Source: Rhodococcus sp. WMMA185 (GTDB taxonomy: Bacteria > Actinomycetota > Actinomycetes > Mycobacteriales > Mycobacteriaceae). Taken from it: a stretch of DNA of 64,000 bases. The translations under genes and the position numbers were made by a program. The number at the start of each line of letters is the position of its first letter. Within the stretch, counting starts at the first letter, position 1. Below are positions 60,143 through 64,000 of this stretch, piece by piece. The notes beneath the pieces were generated by a model. It saw only the letters and a program-made list of their open reading frames with translations, searched no databases and was not told the origin of the DNA. The stretch covers positions 1,922,001 to 1,986,000 of the forward strand of contig NZ_CP017014.1 of assembly GCF_001767395.1 (NCBI RefSeq). The letters run 5' to 3'.

Positions 60143-61105
60143 CTACGGTTTCCTTCCCCGCCACCCGGTGACGGGCAGCTCGAACTTTCGCACCATCCGG
60201 TCGGCGAACGGAGCCGAATCCAGTCGAACCCAACGAACCGGTTCCTTGCCGCGTACCACCTCGACGCGGCCCCCTGCGGGGAGCTCGAGAGTGCGCCTGC
60301 CATCGCAAAACACCAGGCCTTCGTGACTGCCTGCGATCGTTTCCACCGCGATCAGTGAATCCGGGCTCGTCACCAGCGGTCGCGCGAACAGAGCATGCGC
60401 GTTGCTGGGCACCACCAGCAGAGCTTCGAGTTCCGGCCACACCACCGGACCTCCAGCCGAGAACGCGTACGCCGTCGAACCCGTGGGCGTCGAGACCAGG
60501 ACGCCGTCGCAACCGAATGCAGACACTGGGCGGCCGTCAACCTCCAGGGCCACCTCCAGAACACCCAACCGGGAGCGGTTCTCGATGCTGGCCTCGTTCA
60601 GCGCCCAGCCACGCTCGATGACCTCGTCCTCGACGCGTACGAGGACGTCGAGGGTCATTCGGCGCTCGATGCGGTACTCGCGACGCACTACCTGGGCGAG
60701 GGCTTCGTCGAGATGCTCGGCCTCGGCCTCGGCAAGGAATCCGATGCGGCCCAGATTGATGCCGAGAACCGGGATGGACGCAGCCTGGGCAAGTTCCGCC
60801 GCCCGCAGGAATGTCCCGTCTCCGCCGAGTACGAGCACCATCTCGCATCCGCGGGCAGCATCCGGCCCAGCCTGCACGACGGTCACTTCCAGGCCGGGAA
60901 CCAGAAATTCGTCTGCCGCCGTGGCGTTCATCGGTTCGATACGGGTGCCGTCTACCTCGTCGACCAGAACACGCAACCCGATGCCCGCGCGCTCGAATAT
61001 CTTGCCCATCCGACGCGCCGTCTCGGTGATCTCTGCGCGCCCCGGATGCGCTACGAGCAGGATCTCCCGCTCTCGCGTCTGGGCACCGCCGCTTAGCCCG
61101 CTCAC
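60143..61105 (-). CDS. nadK: NAD kinase
   Basis: 320 residues from GTG 61105, which overlaps the tlyA stop (GTGA); the longer frame to 61666 is a shadow of tlyA. The GGDGT motif is at 94-98 and the NADP site NEASIENRS lies in the middle. SAGGPVVWP and the C-terminal beta-sandwich complete the fold. It phosphorylates NAD to NADP. Order tlyA-nadK-recN is the standard actinobacterial arrangement. Confidence 0.96.
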   Translation of the reverse strand: MSGLSGGAQTREREILLVAHPGRAEITETARRMGKIFERAGIGLRVLVDEVDGTRIEPMNATAADEFLVPGLEVTVVQAGPDAARGCEMVLVLGGDGTFLRAAELAQAASIPVLGINLGRIGFLAEAEAEHLDEALAQVVRREYRIERRMTLDVLVRVEDEVIERGWALNEASIENRSRLGVLEVALEVDGRPVSAFGCDGVLVSTPTGSTAYAFSAGGPVVWPELEALLVVPSNAHALFARPLVTSPDSLIAVETIAGSHEGLVFCDGRRTLELPAGGRVEVVRGKEPVRWVRLDSAPFADRMVRKFELPVTGWRGRKP

Positions 61106-61932
61106 TGTGGTCCCTCCCGCACCGCGGCACGAATCAATTCTTCTGCCGACTCTGCCGAGTCGGTATCGGTCTGCGATGTGTCTTCCGCCCGGAGCCAAAG
61201 GAAATATTCTACGTTGCCCGATGGCCCTGGCAACGGGCTCGCCACCGCGCCGACAGTACGCAACCCTAGCGAGGCAGCAGCATTCGCGACTTCGAGGACT
61301 GCCGCCGTACGCAATTGCGGGTCTCGCACCACCCCGCCCGAACCCACGTTGTCTTTGCCGACCTCGAACTGCGGCTTCACCATCGGAATCAGATCCGCAC
61401 CCTCGGCGATACAGGCGACGAAAGCCGGGAGGACCAATTTCAGGGAGATGAAAGACAGATCCGCGACCACGAGATCGACCCGACCGCCGATCTGGTCGCC
61501 ATCGAGAGAACGCACATTCGTCCGATCCACCACACGTACGCGCTCGTCGGACTGCAGTCGCCACACCAACTGGCCGTATCCGACATCTACTGCTACCACC
61601 TCCTGTGCGCCCCGGTGCAGGAGAACATCGGTGAAGCCGCCGGTCGAGGCTCCGGCATCGAGGCATCGCTTCCCCTCGACCTCGAGGCCTCGAGGCCCGA
61701 AGGCCTCCAGTGCGCCGAGGAGCTTGTGCGCACCTCGTGAGGCCCAGGACACCTCGTTGTCGACTTCGACGACCCGCAAGGGCGTTCCCGCCTCTACGGC
61801 GGTTGCCGGCTTGGTAGCCGCCACACCCGAGATCAGTATTCGGCCGGAGGCTATGAGTTCTTGCGCATGCTCACGGGACCGGGCAAGTCCCCGGCGGACG
61901 AGTTCGGCGTCCACCCGTGCTCGACGGGCCAC
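61102..61932 (-). CDS. tlyA: TlyA family 16S/23S rRNA 2'-O-methyltransferase
   Basis: 276 residues with an N-terminal S4 domain ([20 protein letters not shown]) and a Rossmann methyltransferase domain with [14 protein letters not shown]. The KDKE-type catalytic residues are in [20 protein letters not shown] and VKPQFEVGK. It methylates rRNA and affects capreomycin susceptibility in mycobacteria. The neighbouring small gene and HAD phosphatase match Rv1693-Rv1692. Confidence 0.95.
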   Translation of the reverse strand: MARRARVDAELVRRGLARSREHAQELIASGRILISGVAATKPATAVEAGTPLRVVEVDNEVSWASRGAHKLLGALEAFGPRGLEVEGKRCLDAGASTGGFTDVLLHRGAQEVVAVDVGYGQLVWRLQSDERVRVVDRTNVRSLDGDQIGGRVDLVVADLSFISLKLVLPAFVACIAEGADLIPMVKPQFEVGKDNVGSGGVVRDPQLRTAAVLEVANAAASLGLRTVGAVASPLPGPSGNVEYFLWLRAEDTSQTDTDSAESAEELIRAAVREGPQ

Positions 61933-61933
61933 C

Positions 61934-62161
61934 TCAGACCTTGTCCACTGTGGCGAGGGCCTCCACCAGCACGTCGTGTGCCTTCTCGAGGATGTGTGCT
62001 TTGCGCGGAATCACTCCGATTCCGTGCTCGTCCCCAGGGTCCGGTTCGACAGTTTCGAGACGTGACAACAGTCCTTCGACCTCCGCGTGGATCTTCTCGG
62101 GGTCGACACTCTGCGCGGGCCCGGGCAAATGGCTTCCCGGGCGCGGAATCGGCGTGCTCAT
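61934..62161 (-). CDS. Small conserved protein (Rv1693-like)
   Basis: 75 residues from ATG 62161 (MSTPIPRPGSHLPGPAQ); TTG 62170 would add three residues. It is acidic, with helices DPEKIHAEVEGLLSRL and KAHDVLVEALATVDKV. It lies between tlyA and the HAD gene, as a small gene does in M. tuberculosis. No function is known. Confidence 0.8.
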   Translation of the reverse strand: MSTPIPRPGSHLPGPAQSVDPEKIHAEVEGLLSRLETVEPDPGDEHGIGVIPRKAHILEKAHDVLVEALATVDKV

Positions 62162-62237
62162 CAGGCCCAACGCTAGTGCATCGCTTTCCGATACGCATGC
62201 AGCGAATCGCGTGATGCGCTCCGCGAGTTCCGAAGAA

Positions 62238-63233
62238 TCAGTTGTGCCACGCGGACACGACCTCGCTCACCGCAGGTGACGGCGAGATCACACGATCGAA
62301 ATCGGGGAACTTCCAGGCAACGGCGGCGGCCGCCCGCAGCACCTCGAGCGAATCCAACGATTCGGTAGAGGGGGCGACCGATTCGATCACCAGATCTGTG
62401 CCGTCGAACTCGACCGACCATCGGGAGTCCTCACGGATGCGCGAATGCTCAGCAGGCGCGTTCAATGCATCCAAGCCCGCGGCGAGATAAGTCGGACGTT
62501 GACTTTCGGCGGCACGCAACACGTCGAGCGGCGTGCTAACCCCCGTGAGTACCAGCAAGGAATCGGCACCAACCGTGGCCGCGCCCTCGATGTCGGTATC
62601 AAGCCTGTCGCCAACCACCAACGGCCGGACACTCTCGCTCTGCCGTATAGCGTCCTCCAGCAGTGGTGCAGCAGGCTTTCCCGCCACGAGAGGCTCTCGG
62701 GACGTGGCGGTTCGCAGTGCCGCCACCATCGAGCCGTTACCCAGGACCAGTCCCCGCCCTGTCGGGAGGGTCGAATCGAGGTTCGCCGCCACCCACACCG
62801 CGCCAGACCGGATCGCAAGTGTCGCCTCAGCGAGGATCGCCCAACCCGTGGTCGGCGAATGCCCCTGAACCACGGCCGCCGGTGAATCCTCGAAAGAGCG
62901 AACCGGACGCAACCCGACGTGGCGGACTTCGTCGGCCAACGCCTCGGTGCCGACGACAAGAACCGCAGAGTCGGGGTCAAGGTTCTCGGTAAGCAGTCGG
63001 GCCGCGGACTGCGCACTCGTCACTACCCGCGACTCGTCGGCATCGAATCCGAGTTCGGTCAAGTGCTCGGCAACCTCGCTTGGCCCGCGACTGGCGTTGT
63101 TGGTCACGTAGCACAACGATTGTGTTCCGGACGCCAAGGCCTCGCGAGCACCCGGAACTTCCAGTTCACCGTGGTACAGAGTGCCATCGAGGTCAAGCAG
63201 CAGGGCGTCGTATCCGTCGCGCAGAAGCGTCAC
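62238..63233 (-). CDS. HAD-IIA family phosphatase
   Basis: 331 residues. Motif I is D14-L-D16-G-T-L, motif II is in YVTNNAS, and the Lys and Asp motifs are in VAGKPAAPLL and VVGDRLDTDIEGA. This is the NagD/PGP-like HAD-IIA type. GTG 63233 overlaps the upstream gene stop (GTGA). A C-terminal extension of about 70 residues (FDGTDLVIESVAP) carries a separate small domain. Substrate unknown; Rv1692 is reported as a glycerol-3-phosphate phosphatase. Confidence 0.9.
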   Translation of the reverse strand: MTLLRDGYDALLLDLDGTLYHGELEVPGAREALASGTQSLCYVTNNASRGPSEVAEHLTELGFDADESRVVTSAQSAARLLTENLDPDSAVLVVGTEALADEVRHVGLRPVRSFEDSPAAVVQGHSPTTGWAILAEATLAIRSGAVWVAANLDSTLPTGRGLVLGNGSMVAALRTATSREPLVAGKPAAPLLEDAIRQSESVRPLVVGDRLDTDIEGAATVGADSLLVLTGVSTPLDVLRAAESQRPTYLAAGLDALNAPAEHSRIREDSRWSVEFDGTDLVIESVAPSTESLDSLEVLRAAAAVAWKFPDFDRVISPSPAVSEVVSAWHN

Positions 63234-64000
63234 TGATCATCCCCGGTCAGCTCAGCCACACGCTCCTCCGCATCGGTCTCACCCTCGATATCGGCCGCAG
63301 CCGAGTTGAGGAACCACTGGAGTCCGTCTTCGACACGGCCAGCCGCTACCAGGGCATCCGCATATGCGTAGAAAAGGCGCGCAGCGCCGGAACCGCTGCG
63401 CGAGGCGTCGAGATCCGGTGTCTGCAGAGTGACCACCGCCTGATCGAACTGTCCAAGATCCATGCGCGCTCCGGCCACAACCATCCGCAGCTCGGCAGCC
63501 TCGTCACCTGACAGTGCGGCAGCTTCCTCGCTTCGCCCTAGTTCGATCGCACGCTCGGGACGGCCGAGCCCACGTTCACAGTCCGCCATCACGGCGAGCA
63601 GGCCGGGACCACCGGCCATACGACGAGCAGCCCGCAACTCCGACAATGCCTCAGCCCATTCACCGGCGTGATAGGCGGTGATACCTGCAGCCTCACGGAC
63701 AACCGCGATACGACCGGCACGCTGACGCGCGGCACGTGCATGCGCCAATGCGAGGCGCGGATCTTCGTCCACGAGCTTGCCCGCCATCACGAGGTGTCTC
63801 GCAACCGTTTCCGCATTCGTCTTGTCCAAGCTCAGCAAGTCGCGGCGAACTGTGGGATGGAGTTCGCCGGCCTCGATGTCGTCAGGAAGATCGGGCTCCT
63901 CCGGACGCGGCTGCTGCCTCTGTGGACGGTCCCCGTCACGTCCGCGTGGCGCGAATCCACCCTCACCTCCACGCCGAGGTCCTCCTCCGCGGCTGTCGCC
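63230..64000 (-). CDS. TPR-type protein (Rv1691-like), 5'-partial
   Basis: The frame is open to base 64000 and the start is beyond the window. The visible 256 residues begin with a Gly/Arg-rich disordered tail (RGGGPRRGGEGGFAPRGR), then E-L-H-P-T-V-R-R-D-L. Helical tetratricopeptide-like repeats follow: RLALAHARAARQRAGR, AYHAGEWAEALSELRAA, and the third at ADCERGLGRPERAIELG. An open-frame start at TTG 63838 is only an internal codon. It probably mediates protein contacts; role unknown. Confidence 0.8.
   Translation of the reverse strand, partial: GDSRGGGPRRGGEGGFAPRGRDGDRPQRQQPRPEEPDLPDDIEAGELHPTVRRDLLSLDKTNAETVARHLVMAGKLVDEDPRLALAHARAARQRAGRIAVVREAAGITAYHAGEWAEALSELRAARRMAGGPGLLAVMADCERGLGRPERAIELGRSEEAAALSGDEAAELRMVVAGARMDLGQFDQAVVTLQTPDLDASRSGSGAARLFYAYADALVAAGRVEDGLQWFLNSAAADIEGETDAEERVAELTGDDQ

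Noticed and set aside
60143-61666. 507-residue NadK
   Set aside because: The first 187 codons are a shadow of tlyA; GTG 61105 gives the normal length and overlaps the tlyA stop.

Overview
The window looks like chromosome from a mycolic-acid actinomycete, most likely Rhodococcus or a close relative in Nocardiaceae. The evidence is GC-rich coding, frequent GTG/TTG starts, start/stop overlaps of the GTGA/ATGA type, a mycothiol ligase (mshC), F420-type oxidoreductases, and three blocks in the same order as Mycobacterium tuberculosis genes recalled as Rv2130c-Rv2141c, Rv1822-Rv1832 and Rv1691-Rv1713. The genus is inferred from gene content, not from a database search.

Layout. (1) 1-8167: a four-gene plus-strand operon that reads as a type II Wadjet anti-plasmid system (jetA, cut by the window edge, then jetB, jetC, jetD). 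(2) 8204-18769: mshC with its companions (SCO1664-family kinase-like protein, DUF3090, histidine phosphatase), uppP, an atypical aldo/keto reductase, a DUF1737 mini-gene, lppL, a DUF5703 gene, pyrD, a PEBP protein and an M20 peptidase. A tRNA-Leu(GAG) and a strong terminator follow. (3) 19040-26086: an atypical SDR with a zinc ribbon, a UspA-like protein, a 3 x 20-bp tandem repeat, a DUF2784 protein, a trans-acting enoyl reductase-like protein, and a coupled VWA/metallophosphoesterase pair. (4) 26108-35510: the glycine-cleavage and GarA block on the minus strand, with a tandem glycine riboswitch in front of gcvP, followed upstream by two DUF881 proteins, Sbp and PgsA2. (5) 35647-41534: assorted metabolic and envelope genes (SMP-30-like lactonase, NUDIX, L,D-transpeptidase, mycothiol-dependent isomerase family, amidinotransferase, LLM oxidoreductase). 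(6) 41535-46501: an accessory island with a phage-like beta-domain ORF, a second 3 x 20-bp repeat, a SHOCT/PH protein, an exported seven-bladed YVTN propeller, and three overlapping frameshifted genes (small ORF, HTH/zinc-finger protein, DUF2637/SpdB-like) typical of integrative or plasmid elements. It ends at the 3' end of tRNA-Pro(GGG). (7) 46662-64000: a long minus-strand housekeeping block: der, cmk, pseudouridine synthase, scpB, scpA, parA, xerD, NUDIX, pyrG, mctB-like, steA, recN, nadK, tlyA, a small conserved protein, a HAD phosphatase, and a partial TPR gene.

The least expected items are the complete Wadjet II operon next to mshC, the decayed element module abutting tRNA-Pro, two enzymes lacking canonical catalytic residues (SDR and aldo/keto reductase), and the two unrelated 20-bp triplet repeats. 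All reading is by eye from sequence; family names are recalled knowledge, not search results.
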